DNA from: Yinghuangia elevatio | GTDB lineage: Bacteria > Actinomycetota > Actinomycetes > Streptomycetales > Streptomycetaceae | Length of the DNA: 32,921 nucleotides | Assembly (NCBI RefSeq): GCF_040649515.1 | Contig: NZ_JBEZFP010000104.1 | Coordinates: 1-32,921 of the forward strand | Reading direction: 5' to 3' | Part shown: one piece after another, positions 1-7,896 of the stretch | Numbering within the stretch: position 1 is the stretch's first letter | Layout of the letters: each line of letters opens with the position of its first letter | Notes under the pieces: model-generated | What the model was told of the DNA's origin: nothing | The model's input: the letters and a program-made list of their open reading frames with translations, nothing else | Database searches by the model: none | Program-made: the position numbers and the translations under genes

Positions 1-26
1 CCGCACCACCGGTTCCGGTGGTGCGG
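1..26 (-). terminator. Terminator hairpin downstream of transaldolase
   Basis: A perfect 12-bp inverted repeat (CCGCACCACCGG / CCGGTGGTGCGG) with a 2-nt centre lies 17 bp past the transaldolase stop. It has no clear T-tract, as is common for actinobacterial terminators. It may also serve a gene left of the window. Confidence 0.7.
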
Positions 27-43
27 CCGCGAGGTCGGGTCGT

Positions 44-1144
44 CTACTTCTTGTCCTCGAGTTCCGAGCGGACCGAGGCGGTGAGTTCGTCCCACGAGTC
101 GACGAACTTTTGCACGCCCTCGTCCTCGAGGTGCTCGAAGACGTCGTCGAGGTCGACACCGGCGTCGGACACGGCCTTCATGACCTGCGCCGCCGCGCGG
201 TAGGTCTCTTGGACGGGTCGGCCGAGAGTGCCGTGGTCCGCGTAGGCCCTCAGGGTCTTTTCCGGCATGGTGTTCACCGTGTCCGGTGCGATGAGGTCGC
301 TGACGTAAAGAGTGTCCGGGTAGTCCTTGTTCTTCACGCCGGTCGATGCCCACAACGGGCGTTGCGGGGCAGCGCCTTGCGCCTCCAGCGCGCGCCATCG
401 GTCGGAGGAGAAGACCTCCTCGTAGGCTTGGTAGGCCAGCTGTGCGTTCGCCACTGCCGCCTTGCCCTTGAGGGAAGGGTCCGCGTCGGTCTTCTCCAGT
501 CGGCTGTCGATTTCGGCGTCCACGCGCGAGACGAAGAAGGACGCCACCGACTCGATGCCGGCCAGTGATCCGCCGTCCCGCACGCGCTGTTCGAGTCCGG
601 ACAGGTACGCGTCCATGACCGCCCGGTACCGCTCGGGACTGAAGATGAGCGTGACGTTGACGCTGATGCCCCGTGCGATGGACGTGGTGATCGCCGCCAG
701 GCCTTCCTGGGTGGCGGGGATTTTGATGAACAGGTTGGGGCGGTCCACCAGCCACCACAGGTGGGCCGCTTCGGCGGCGGTGGCATCGGTGTCGTGCGCC
801 AGCCTGGGGGACACCTCCAGCGACACCCGGCCGTCGCGGCCGGTGCGTTGCGCGACCGGGGCGAGCAGGTCGCAGGCGTCGCGGACGTCGGCGGCGGTGA
901 TGGTCCGCAGCGCCTCCTCGACGCCGACCTTCCGAACGGCCATCGCGTGCACTTGGTCGTCGTAGGAGTCCGACCCGCTGATGGCGGCGGCGAAGATCGT
1001 CGGGTTGGTGGTGACGCCCACGACGGAGCACTCGTCGACCAGTGCCTGCAAGCTGCCGTCGTGGATGCGGTCGCGGGAAAGGTCGTCGAGCCAGACGGCG
1101 ACCCCAGCCGCCGACAGATCCGCCAACTTCTCGTTCTGTGCCAT
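44..1144 (-). CDS. tal: Transaldolase
   Basis: This 366-residue protein is a full-length transaldolase of the long actinobacterial type. It is a cytosolic enzyme of the non-oxidative pentose phosphate pathway that moves a dihydroxyacetone unit from sedoheptulose-7-phosphate to glyceraldehyde-3-phosphate. Visible family motifs are GVTTNPTIF (residues 43-51), the FIKIPAT strand whose Lys141 is the Schiff-base lysine, SVNVTLIFS, and WASTGVKNKDYPDT near residue 300. The ATG at 1144 was chosen because a GGAAGG site lies about 8 nt upstream; the 57 extra codons of the longer open frame are Pro/Ser-rich and lie before that site. It sits 88 bp downstream of the catalase on the same strand and may be co-transcribed. 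A strong hairpin follows the stop. Identity is secure. Confidence 0.95.
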   Translation of the reverse strand: MAQNEKLADLSAAGVAVWLDDLSRDRIHDGSLQALVDECSVVGVTTNPTIFAAAISGSDSYDDQVHAMAVRKVGVEEALRTITAADVRDACDLLAPVAQRTGRDGRVSLEVSPRLAHDTDATAAEAAHLWWLVDRPNLFIKIPATQEGLAAITTSIARGISVNVTLIFSPERYRAVMDAYLSGLEQRVRDGGSLAGIESVASFFVSRVDAEIDSRLEKTDADPSLKGKAAVANAQLAYQAYEEVFSSDRWRALEAQGAAPQRPLWASTGVKNKDYPDTLYVSDLIAPDTVNTMPEKTLRAYADHGTLGRPVQETYRAAAQVMKAVSDAGVDLDDVFEHLEDEGVQKFVDSWDELTASVRSELEDKK

Positions 1145-1232
1145 GCCGGAGCCTTCCGGACTCGGGGGAGGGGAGAGGGCGAGCGGAGCCGGCGGGCCGA
1201 CCAACGCCGGTGATGGTGAAGGGCTTTGCACG

Positions 1233-3539
1233 TCAGACGGCGGGTCGGACGGCCGGGGGGAACCGGTCCCAGGCGCGGTGCTGGGCCAGCAGCCCGGTGA
1301 CGCCCTCCAGGGCACTGTCGGCGTCGGAGGCGGCGACGACGCCGGGCGCGTCGGGGGCGATGCCGGCAGCGGTCAGGGCGTCGACGCCGTCGGCCCAGGC
1401 TCCCAGCGCCTTGCCGTGCCGGTACGCCTCGGTGAGCAGCACCAGGACCCGGGGATCGATGCCCGTGGCGACCGCCACGCCGTCGTCGACCTTGGCGTCG
1501 CGCGCGCCGTACGCGTCGGCACCGGGGACGGGAACGCCGGCGACGAGGACGGCGTCGAACTCGGTGGAGCGTGCGGTGGCGAAGGTGCGCTGGACGGCGA
1601 CCGGGTCGCCGCCCTCGTCCAGCTTTCCGCCGGTCGGGGCGATCACCAGGGGGACCATGCCGGCGTCGAGGACGGCCTGCCGGGCCGACCGTACGCCGCT
1701 CAGGTCCTGGTCGCCCGCGGTGACGATGCCGACGATCCGCCCGTCCAGCGGCCAGCGTCCTCCGAGTTGGGACAGGGCAGGGCTGGGCTGCGGGTCGGCC
1801 AGTGCCACCGTTGCCGCGGGCGCGGGGAGTCCGAGGCCGGTGGCAACCTGCGCGCACAGTTCGGCGTCGATGTTGGCGAGGGACCGCAGAGCGCGTTCCT
1901 TGATCGCCGTCTCGTAGCACTTGTTCAGCTCGAAGGTGTAGGCGGTGACGATGTGTTCGCGCTCGGTCGGGCTCATGCTCAGCCAGAACAGGCGGGGCTG
2001 GGTGTAGTGGTCGTCGAAGGACGCCGCGGCCTCTCGCACCTTGTGCGCGGCCGGCACCTCGACGGGGACCTCGATGTACGCGCCGGTGTCCGCGCCCGCC
2101 AGGAACGGGCAGCCGCCGTCGAGGGAGTTGGGCCGGTACGGCGCGACACCCCGGTGCACAGCCGTCTGGTGCATGCCGTCACGCAGCATGTCGTTGACCG
2201 GCGCGTGGGTGCGGTTGATCGGGAGCTGGGCGAAGTTGGGGCCGCCGAGGCGGGTGAGCTGGGTGTCCACGTACGAGAACAACCGCCCCTGGAGCAGCGG
2301 GTCGTTCGTCACGTCGATGCCCGGGACGAGGTGGCCGACGTGGAACGCGACCTGCTCGGTCTCGGCGAAGTAGTTCGACGGGTTCGCGTTCAGCGTGAGC
2401 AGGCCGATCGGCTGGACCGGCGCCAGCTCCTCGGGCACGATCTTCGTCGGGTCCAGCAGGTCGATGCCCTGGAACATCTGGTCCTCGGTGTCGGGGAAGG
2501 TCTGCACACCCAGCTCCCACTGCGGGAACGCCCCGGCCTCGATCGCGTCGGCCAGGTCCCGGCGGTGGAAGTCGGGATCCATGCCCGCGGTGATCTGTGC
2601 CTCCTCCCACACCTGGGAGTGCACGCCCAGTTTCGGCTTCCAGTGGAACTTGACCAAGGTCGTGGCGCCCGCGGCGTTGACCAGCCGGAAGGTGTGGACG
2701 CCGAAGCCCTCCATCATCCGGTACGAGCGCGGGATGCCCCGGTCGGACATGTTCCACAGCGTGTGGTGGGTGGCCTCGGTGTGCAGGGTCACGAAGTCCC
2801 AGAACGTGTCGTGCGCGCTCTGCGCCTGCGGGATCTCCCGGTCCGGGTGCGGCTTCCCGGCGTGGATCACGTCGGGGAACTTGATCGCGTCCTGGATGAA
2901 GAACACCGGGATGTTGTTGCCGACCAGGTCGAAAACGCCCTCGGAGGTGTAGAACTTCGTCGCGAAGCCGCGGGTGTCCCGGACCGTGTCCGCCGACCCC
3001 CGGGACCCGAGCACGGTGGAGAACCGCACGAACACCGGGGTCTCCACATCCTTGCCGAGGAACGCCGCCTTGCAGATGCCCTCCGCGGCTCCGTAGCCCT
3101 GGAAGACACCGTGCGCTGCCGCGCCGCGCGCGTGCACCACCCGCTCGGGGATGCGCTCGTGGTCGAAGTGGGTGATCTTCTCCCGCAGATGGTGGTCCTG
3201 GAGCAGGACGGGCCCGCGGGGACCGGCCTTGAGCGAGTGGTCCGTGTCGTACAGCCGGGCGCCCTGGGCGGTGGTCAACCGCTCGCCGCTCTGTGCCACA
3301 TCGGCCTGGTCGGCTCCCGTCGGCTGTCCCGTCGGGCTGTAGGTGTCCGGCCCGCGCTGGTCCGGCTTGGGCGGCAGCGGACCGGTGGGCTCGGTCGGCT
3401 CGTCGACCGGCGGCGGCACCGGGCCGGGCGCGCCCGGGATCTCGTTGCCGGGGTGGGCGAGGTCCTTGACCTTCTCGGCGATCGTTTCCGCCGCAGCAGA
3501 CACCGGGTTCTTCTTCGCGTTCACAAGAGTCCGATCCAT
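1233..3539 (-). CDS. katE: Large-subunit (clade 2) catalase with C-terminal DJ-1/PfpI-like domain
   Basis: This 768-residue haem catalase disproportionates hydrogen peroxide. It has an extended Pro-rich N-terminal arm (residues 1-90), the catalase core (about 95-570) and a C-terminal flavodoxin/DJ-1-like domain (600-768), the layout of E. coli HPII and Streptomyces coelicolor CatB. Catalytic His136 lies in RVVHARG, the catalytic Asn in VGNNIPVFF (about 208), and the proximal haem Tyr423 in RLFSYVDTQ. The start at MDRTLVNAKK was chosen because upstream codons are not protein-like. S. coelicolor CatB is a known SigB-dependent osmotic-stress catalase. A degenerate element of similar form (GAAT-N14-GGGTGG) lies 13 bp upstream here. 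Transaldolase follows in the same direction. The symbol katE reflects the family; catB would fit equally. Confidence 0.95.
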   Translation of the reverse strand: MDRTLVNAKKNPVSAAAETIAEKVKDLAHPGNEIPGAPGPVPPPVDEPTEPTGPLPPKPDQRGPDTYSPTGQPTGADQADVAQSGERLTTAQGARLYDTDHSLKAGPRGPVLLQDHHLREKITHFDHERIPERVVHARGAAAHGVFQGYGAAEGICKAAFLGKDVETPVFVRFSTVLGSRGSADTVRDTRGFATKFYTSEGVFDLVGNNIPVFFIQDAIKFPDVIHAGKPHPDREIPQAQSAHDTFWDFVTLHTEATHHTLWNMSDRGIPRSYRMMEGFGVHTFRLVNAAGATTLVKFHWKPKLGVHSQVWEEAQITAGMDPDFHRRDLADAIEAGAFPQWELGVQTFPDTEDQMFQGIDLLDPTKIVPEELAPVQPIGLLTLNANPSNYFAETEQVAFHVGHLVPGIDVTNDPLLQGRLFSYVDTQLTRLGGPNFAQLPINRTHAPVNDMLRDGMHQTAVHRGVAPYRPNSLDGGCPFLAGADTGAYIEVPVEVPAAHKVREAAASFDDHYTQPRLFWLSMSPTEREHIVTAYTFELNKCYETAIKERALRSLANIDAELCAQVATGLGLPAPAATVALADPQPSPALSQLGGRWPLDGRIVGIVTAGDQDLSGVRSARQAVLDAGMVPLVIAPTGGKLDEGGDPVAVQRTFATARSTEFDAVLVAGVPVPGADAYGARDAKVDDGVAVATGIDPRVLVLLTEAYRHGKALGAWADGVDALTAAGIAPDAPGVVAASDADSALEGVTGLLAQHRAWDRFPPAVRPAV

Positions 3540-3552
3540 CGATGAGGCAGTG

Positions 3553-3576
3553 CCACCCACCGGAAGAAAAGCATTC
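3553..3576 (-). promoter_or_regulatory. Possible degenerate stress promoter of the catalase
   Basis: Read on the minus strand: GAAT, 14 nt, GGGTGG, ending 13 nt before the catalase ATG. It resembles the nine better elements in this window but has G instead of A at the fifth position of the -10. It is suggestive only. Confidence 0.3.
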
Positions 3577-4078
3577 GGTCCTTGCCGACCATGTCGGCGG
3601 GGGAATGGGCGACCACGTGTGTATGGCGCCAGTGCCCGCAATACGGGCTTGAACACATGCGGGTGGTGCGGATGGCAAGGCAAGGTGTGCGGGCTGCGCC
3701 GGTCAACTACCGGTGCACCACCGACGACCGGGCTCGGCACGGGGCGCACGTATCGCCGGGGTTTTCGGCACGTCGGACCACGCCTTCGGAGTATCGGCCC
3801 GACTGACGGACGGATTGCCGCGTCAGGGGGCTCACCACCCGGGCGGGAGAACGCCGGGCACAGCTGGTCCGCCCTGAATCGGCGTGGCGGAACGTCGAGG
3901 CTTTCCTCGCGGAGCTTTCCTCGCGGAATTCGGCGGCCGCCGACCGCGCGGCTTGCACCCGGCGGGGGCGAGGGCCGGTGGCCTGGTCACGCCGCAGCCT
4001 CAGGTGTGCCTACGGTCGGCGTGCCGGAGCCCGCCGCGGGCCGGCGGCAGGCTCAGGCGAGTCATCGCCTGTGGCCCG
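3577..4078. other. Gene-free stretch between catalase and a small membrane protein gene
   Basis: About 500 bp with only short open frames that lack ribosome binding sites and protein-like composition. The one structured element is a perfect 14-bp tandem repeat (CTTTCCTCGCGGAG unit) at 3901-3927. No promoter was assigned. Confidence 0.5.
3901..3927. repeat. 14-bp tandem repeat, two copies
   Basis: CTTTCCTCGCGGA occurs at 3901-3913 and again at 3915-3927, separated by one G, in non-coding DNA. It looks like a small slippage duplication; no function is evident. Confidence 0.7.
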
Positions 4079-4435
4079 TCACCGGCGGCCCCGGGCACGG
4101 TAGATCACGAGTGCGACGACGACGGCTGCCATGACAGCCGCCTGCACGCGCCTGTCCCGGGCGGCGCCGGAGGCGTGGCGGGCGGTGTCGGCGACGGATT
4201 CAGGGGTGTTCTCCCGCGCCTTGGCCGCGGCGGTGGCGGCAGTCTCCGCGACCTGGTGGCCGGCTCGGCCGGCTGCGTCCCGGACCGGGGCGGGGGTGTG
4301 GTCCTTGACGGTCCGCACCGCGCGGTCGGCGGCGGCGATGACGGTCGCCGCGGCCTCGGCGGTCTTCTCCCGGACCTGCTCCTTGGCGGCCGCAGCGTTG
4401 TCGACGGCATGTTCCGCGGGGTTTCGGCGGGTCAT
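4079..4435 (-). CDS. Small Ala-rich helical protein with C-terminal membrane anchor
   Basis: This 118-residue protein is of unknown function. Residues 1-90 are Ala/Glu/Lys/Arg-rich with heptad-like spacing, suggesting long amphipathic helices. A hydrophobic segment (AAVMAAVVVALVIY, about 97-111) is followed by a basic RARGRR tail, consistent with a tail-anchored inner-membrane protein. The start ATG is preceded by GAGAGG at 6 nt, which fixes it over a longer upstream frame. It lies alone between the catalase and the DUF2795/STAS pair. Similar short Ala-rich anchored proteins are common in Streptomyces and usually annotated as hypothetical. Codon use is typical of the window. Confidence 0.75.
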   Translation of the reverse strand: MTRRNPAEHAVDNAAAAKEQVREKTAEAAATVIAAADRAVRTVKDHTPAPVRDAAGRAGHQVAETAATAAAKARENTPESVADTARHASGAARDRRVQAAVMAAVVVALVIYRARGRR

Positions 4436-4709
4436 CGTGTTCCTCTCGGTGGTTTCGGCGTCGAGGTGGCGACACCGTCGGCGGCCTTGCGGGGACCGGC
4501 CGCCCTCTCCAGGCCAGTGCCCGCAGACCACTCAGCCATGCAAATCCGTGAAACCACTGGGCATACCGCACGGATCCGCTGCCCGACCCAAGTCCGGACA
4601 GTGCTGCCACGAGCGCGCAGGGGTACGCCGGATCACCGTCACATCCGAACGGCGCCGCGGCGGGCTCGGCCCGCACCGCGTGGCGTCGCGCTCGGTTCGG
4701 AGCGTCGCG

Positions 4710-4952
4710 TCAGGGGCCGGTTTGTACGGGGCCGTGGTGGTGGCCGAGAGCCGCGCAAACCTGGTTGGGGCCGACTATGGGGTGGTCCGGCAGCGCGGCG
4801 AGGGCGCGGACGACCGCGTCGCCGGCACGTCGGGCCTGGGCGTGTGCGGCGAGCTGGGCGGGCCGGGCCGGGAAGGCGGCCCCGTGCAGTACGCGGCGCA
4901 GTTCGGACAGGTCGACAAGGTCCAGGGCGGGTCTCGGGGGCGTGGCGGCCAT
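4710..4952 (-). CDS. DUF2795 family small protein
   Basis: This 80-residue protein matches the DUF2795 pattern: a leucine-containing helix followed by FPARPAQLAAHAQARRAGDA, then a leucine-rich turn ending in ALPDHPIVGPNQVCAALG. Members are short helical proteins of unknown function, common in actinobacteria and frequently found beside stress genes. The ATG at 4952 starts 16 bp after the STAS stop, so the two are probably one operon. The ribosome binding site is weak, which suggests translational coupling. The C-terminus (HHHGPVQTGP) is unlike the rest. The DUF assignment is from recalled family pattern and is fairly sure; function is unknown. Confidence 0.75.
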   Translation of the reverse strand: MAATPPRPALDLVDLSELRRVLHGAAFPARPAQLAAHAQARRAGDAVVRALAALPDHPIVGPNQVCAALGHHHGPVQTGP

Positions 4953-4968
4953 CGTGGCGCTCGCGAAC

Positions 4969-5367
4969 TCAGCCGACCGCCGGGCGCCGCGCGGTCGGCG
5001 CGTCGGTCCACGTGGTGGGGAAGAGTTTCGTGGTGCCGGTGAGCCAGAGCAGACGCTCCAGGTAATCTCCCGGCTCCACGGAGAGCGTGGCGCCGACTTC
5101 GGCGGATCGCTCGCGGGCGTGGAGCAGCGCGTGCAGGCCGCTCGAATCGCAGAAGGACACCGCCGCGGCGTCGACGTGCAGGTGCCGGGGCCGGGCAGTG
5201 AGTGCCTCGTCGAAGGCGGCGCACAGGTTGTCGGCGTTGGCCGGGTCGATCTCACCGGACAGGTGCACCACGGCGCGCTCGAGGCTGTGCTCGGTACGCA
5301 TCTCCAGCAGCGGAGTTTCGACAAGCTGAGCAGGGGCGCGAATGGGCCCGGCAGGGTACCGCGACAT
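4969..5367 (-). CDS. STAS-domain anti-sigma factor antagonist
   Basis: This 132-residue protein has a STAS domain at about residues 18-118. The key signature FCDSSGLHALL (72-82) contains the Ser75/Ser76 pair, one of which is phosphorylated by the partner kinase in SpoIIAA/RsbV-type proteins. Such proteins release a sigma factor by binding its anti-sigma kinase. No kinase or sigma gene is present here, so the partner must be encoded elsewhere. The start is supported by AGGAG about 8 nt upstream; a shorter start at Met23 is possible. It is followed closely by the DUF2795 gene and diverges from the winged-helix gene at 5504. The stress-gene context fits a role in a SigB-type partner-switching pathway, but that link is inference. 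Confidence 0.88.
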   Translation of the reverse strand: MSRYPAGPIRAPAQLVETPLLEMRTEHSLERAVVHLSGEIDPANADNLCAAFDEALTARPRHLHVDAAAVSFCDSSGLHALLHARERSAEVGATLSVEPGDYLERLLWLTGTTKLFPTTWTDAPTARRPAVG

Positions 5368-5491
5368 GGCAGACGTCTCCTGACGTTTGGGTGCCTACTT
5401 CCACTCCACCATCCCCGCGCCCCGGACCCACGTCAAGGAATGCACGAATTCATGTTCGCCCATCGGGTGTTTCAGGCCGCGTCGATCCGCC

Positions 5492-5497
5492 TAGCAT
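5492..5497 (+). promoter_or_regulatory. -10 element of a probable leaderless promoter
   Basis: TAGCAT ends 6 nt before the ATG at 5504, the usual distance from -10 to transcription start. There is no good Shine-Dalgarno sequence, so the winged-helix mRNA may begin at the start codon. No clear -35 was seen. Confidence 0.4.
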
Positions 5498-5503
5498 GAA
5501 GAC

Positions 5504-5893
5504 ATGACGGAGACCGCGAATCCCTTGCCCGACGGGGCCGCGGGCCGGGACCCGGACCGGCGCTGGGGCGGGCGGCCGGGCACGGAGCCCGGAGGGTGGA
5601 CCTTTCTGACCAACCACGCCCGCGTACTGGCGGCGGTCGCCCGGGAACCGGAGGCCCGGATCCGCGACATCGCGGCAGTGTGCCTGCTGACCGAGCGTGC
5701 CGTGCAGAAGATCCTCGTCGACCTGGAGACGGCCGGCTACATCGCCCGCACTCGTGTCGGACGCCGCAACACCTACCGCATCGCGCCTGGGACCAAGGTG
5801 CGCCACCCGGCCGACGGCGGCCGGGAAATCGCGGATCTTCTCGCCCTCCTCAACATCCCGCGAGCCCGCACCGACGACCGCGCTGCCCAATGA
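5504..5893 (+). CDS. Winged helix-turn-helix transcriptional regulator (MarR/ArsR-like fold)
   Basis: This 129-residue protein has a compact winged-helix domain at about 33-95. A helix starting FLTNHARVLAAVAREP leads to IRDIAAVCLLTERAVQKILVDLE as the helix-turn-helix, then a two-strand wing GYIARTRVGRRNTYRI. The length and single-domain layout match a large actinobacterial family of small MarR/ArsR-like regulators with no obvious ligand or metal site; no Cys cluster is seen. The 30-residue N-terminus is Gly/Pro/Arg-rich and probably disordered. It diverges from the STAS gene. A TAGCAT box close to the ATG suggests leaderless translation. Targets are unknown. Confidence 0.85.
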   Translation: MTETANPLPDGAAGRDPDRRWGGRPGTEPGGWTFLTNHARVLAAVAREPEARIRDIAAVCLLTERAVQKILVDLETAGYIARTRVGRRNTYRIAPGTKVRHPADGGREIADLLALLNIPRARTDDRAAQ

Positions 5894-6358
5894 GGGTCCG
5901 GGCCCTCCTGGCGGCGGCCGGGGGGCATGTAGGCGAGCCCGGCGGCGCGTTCGATGACGAAGGCCTGGGCAATCGCGGTCAGCAGCACGGCCATTGATTC
6001 GAGCTCAGTCACGTGCGAACGCCTGCCGCCCTGTGAAGCCGCGCAGTCACGTAACGCACGGCGTTTGACTGAGGGCCGTCCGCCGCTTGCCGTGCGCATA
6101 TGACCCAGCACTCCGGCATCGCCCGCTGTGACATCGTGCCTGCCTTTGTCTTCGTTTCGGGTGTCTTCGCTCGGGGGTCGGACGTCTCCTCGGTTCTTCG
6201 AGCTTCTTCGGCCCGCGGTTGCCCTGCACCGCTCCGGCTGCACGGGGTGACTCCGCCCCGTCGGGGCTGTGCGACGACCGCGAGGCGGACCGGGTTTCGT
6301 TCCGGTCGACACGGCAAGCCGCTGGAGGACGACGGCATTCCGGATCGAGGAGGCTCTG
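5894..6358. other. Mostly gene-free stretch before the decarboxylase, with a possible minus-strand gene remnant
   Basis: A minus-strand stretch read from a GTG at 6012 has strong codon bias for about 35 codons (ESMAVLLTAIAQAFVIERAA...YMPP), like the start of a small membrane protein. It then runs 120 bp antisense into the 3' end of the winged-helix gene, where the bias is lost. It could be a truncated gene start. The rest (6013-6340) shows no gene or clear signal. Confidence 0.3.
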
Positions 6359-7825
6359 ATGGATCATTCGCGGGCGCCGGTGCTGGAGGCCCTGGACGAG
6401 TTCCGCAGACGCGGCGATGTCGTGTACGGGCCGCCGGGCCACAAGCAAGGACGCGGCGTCGATCCACGAGTGCTGGAAATCCTCGGTCCAGGTGTTTTCG
6501 CGTCCGACGTGCTCCTCCTGAACGGTCTGGACGACCGCCGTGAGTCGGGGGGAGTGCTCGACCAGGCGCAGGAACTCATGGCCGACGCCGTCGGCGCGGA
6601 CCGCGCGTTCTTCTCCACATGCGGCAGTTCGCTTTCGGTCAAGACGGCAATGCTCGCGGTGGCCGGACCCGGGGAAAAGTTGCTGATCTCCCGCAACGCC
6701 CACAAGTCCGTGATCGCCGCGGTCGTCATCAACGGAACACGGCCGATCTGGGTCCATCCGCACTTCGACCCGGAACTCCACCTCGCCCACCCGCCCGAGC
6801 CGGAAGATGTCCGCCGCGCGCTTCGGGCCCATCCGGATGCCAAAGGCATGTTGCTCATCACGCCGACGGACTGGGGTACGTGCGCCGATATCGAGGGTGT
6901 GGCGAAGGTGTGTCACGAGCACGGCGTACCGCTCGTCGTCGACGAAGCCTGGGGGGCCCACTTGCCCTTCCATCCGGACCTGCCCATGTGGGGCACGCAC
7001 GCGGGCGCGGATCTGGTGGTCACCAGCGTCCACAAGATGGGCGGCGCCATCGAACAGAGTTCGGTGTTCCACCTGCAGGGTGACCTGGTCTCGCCGGAGG
7101 TCCTCAAACAACGCGAGGACCTGCTGGGGACGACCAGCGCCTCGTCGCTGGTGTACGCGAGCCTGGACGGCTGGCGGCGGCAGATGGTCGAGCACGGGCA
7201 CGAACTGCTGGACGGCGCCCTCAAACGCGCCGCGCGCATCCGCGACGCCGTGGATGCCATGCCGGGTCTCTCCCTGCTGGGGCGCGAGGTGGTGCGGCCA
7301 GGGGGTGCGGCGGACCTGGACCAGCTGAAGATCACCGTCGACGTCCGCGAGTTGGGCGTCACGGGGATGCAGGCCGCGGAGTGGCTGCGCACCTTCAGGC
7401 ATGTCGACGTCGGCGGCTCGGACACCTTCCGGGTGACCGCACACATCACCCACGGGGACGACGACACGACCGAGCACCGCCTCGTCGACGCGCTCGGCCT
7501 TTTGAGCGGAGGCGGCGCGGACGACATCGAGCCTTCCCCCCATGTGGAGTTGCCTCCGCCGGAATCCTTCGAACTGGAACAGTCGATGCTGCCGCGCGAC
7601 GCCTTCTTCGGCCCCGTCGAACACGTCCCCGCGGAGCGGGCGGCCGGCCGGATCGCCGCGGAGACCGTCAGCCCGTACCCGCCCGGCGTGCCCGTCGTCG
7701 CGCCCGGCGAACGCATCACCGCCCCCGTCGTGCGCTACCTCACCAGCGGAGTGCGCGCGGGAATGCTGGTACCCGATGCCGCCGACGCCTCCCTGAAGAC
7801 GTTCCGGGTCGTCGCGGAAGGCTGA
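6359..7825 (+). CDS. Orn/Lys/Arg decarboxylase family PLP enzyme (short form)
   Basis: This 488-residue fold-type I PLP enzyme belongs to the Orn/Lys/Arg decarboxylase group. It lacks the N-terminal wing domain of the E. coli enzymes and so resembles the Bacillus SpeA/YaaO short form. PLP-site features visible are SRNAHKSV (111-118), DEAWGAH (195-201, the aspartate contacting the pyridine nitrogen) and the Schiff-base Lys226 in SVHKMGG. The C-terminal domain runs from about 390 to 488 with the family's PPGVPVVAPGE segment. It should convert a basic amino acid to a polyamine or cadaverine in the cytosol; the exact substrate cannot be told. The ATG at 6359 is fixed by CGAGGAGG 6-8 nt upstream. 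It is a single-gene unit ending at a hairpin shared with the convergent FAD enzyme. Confidence 0.92.
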   Translation: MDHSRAPVLEALDEFRRRGDVVYGPPGHKQGRGVDPRVLEILGPGVFASDVLLLNGLDDRRESGGVLDQAQELMADAVGADRAFFSTCGSSLSVKTAMLAVAGPGEKLLISRNAHKSVIAAVVINGTRPIWVHPHFDPELHLAHPPEPEDVRRALRAHPDAKGMLLITPTDWGTCADIEGVAKVCHEHGVPLVVDEAWGAHLPFHPDLPMWGTHAGADLVVTSVHKMGGAIEQSSVFHLQGDLVSPEVLKQREDLLGTTSASSLVYASLDGWRRQMVEHGHELLDGALKRAARIRDAVDAMPGLSLLGREVVRPGGAADLDQLKITVDVRELGVTGMQAAEWLRTFRHVDVGGSDTFRVTAHITHGDDDTTEHRLVDALGLLSGGGADDIEPSPHVELPPPESFELEQSMLPRDAFFGPVEHVPAERAAGRIAAETVSPYPPGVPVVAPGERITAPVVRYLTSGVRAGMLVPDAADASLKTFRVVAEG

Positions 7826-7836
7826 CACCCGTGCGA

Positions 7837-7863
7837 GGCCGGGCGGGCGAGCCATTCCCGGCC
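7837..7863. terminator. Bidirectional terminator between convergent genes
   Basis: GGCCGGG (7837-7843) and CCCGGCC (7857-7863) form a 7-bp GC stem around a 13-nt loop, 11 bp after the decarboxylase stop and 33 bp before the oxidoreductase stop. Confidence 0.5.
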
Positions 7864-7896
7864 GTCAGGCAGGCCCCGGCTCCCTGGGACCGCTCG

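Noticed and set aside
981..3545. Very long plus-strand open frame antisense to the catalase
   Set aside because: High GC removes stop codons from antisense frames. The translation is Gly/Arg/Val-rich without domains, and the minus-strand catalase is unambiguous.
5773..6012. Possible 79-residue minus-strand gene (GTG at 6012) with a hydrophobic start
   Set aside because: Codon bias is good only for the first part; the rest runs 120 bp antisense into the winged-helix gene. Kept as a note on a possible remnant, not as a gene.
6047..7855. 602-codon minus-strand open frame opposite the decarboxylase
   Set aside because: It is the mirror of the decarboxylase codon bias, lacks a ribosome binding site and has no recognisable domain.
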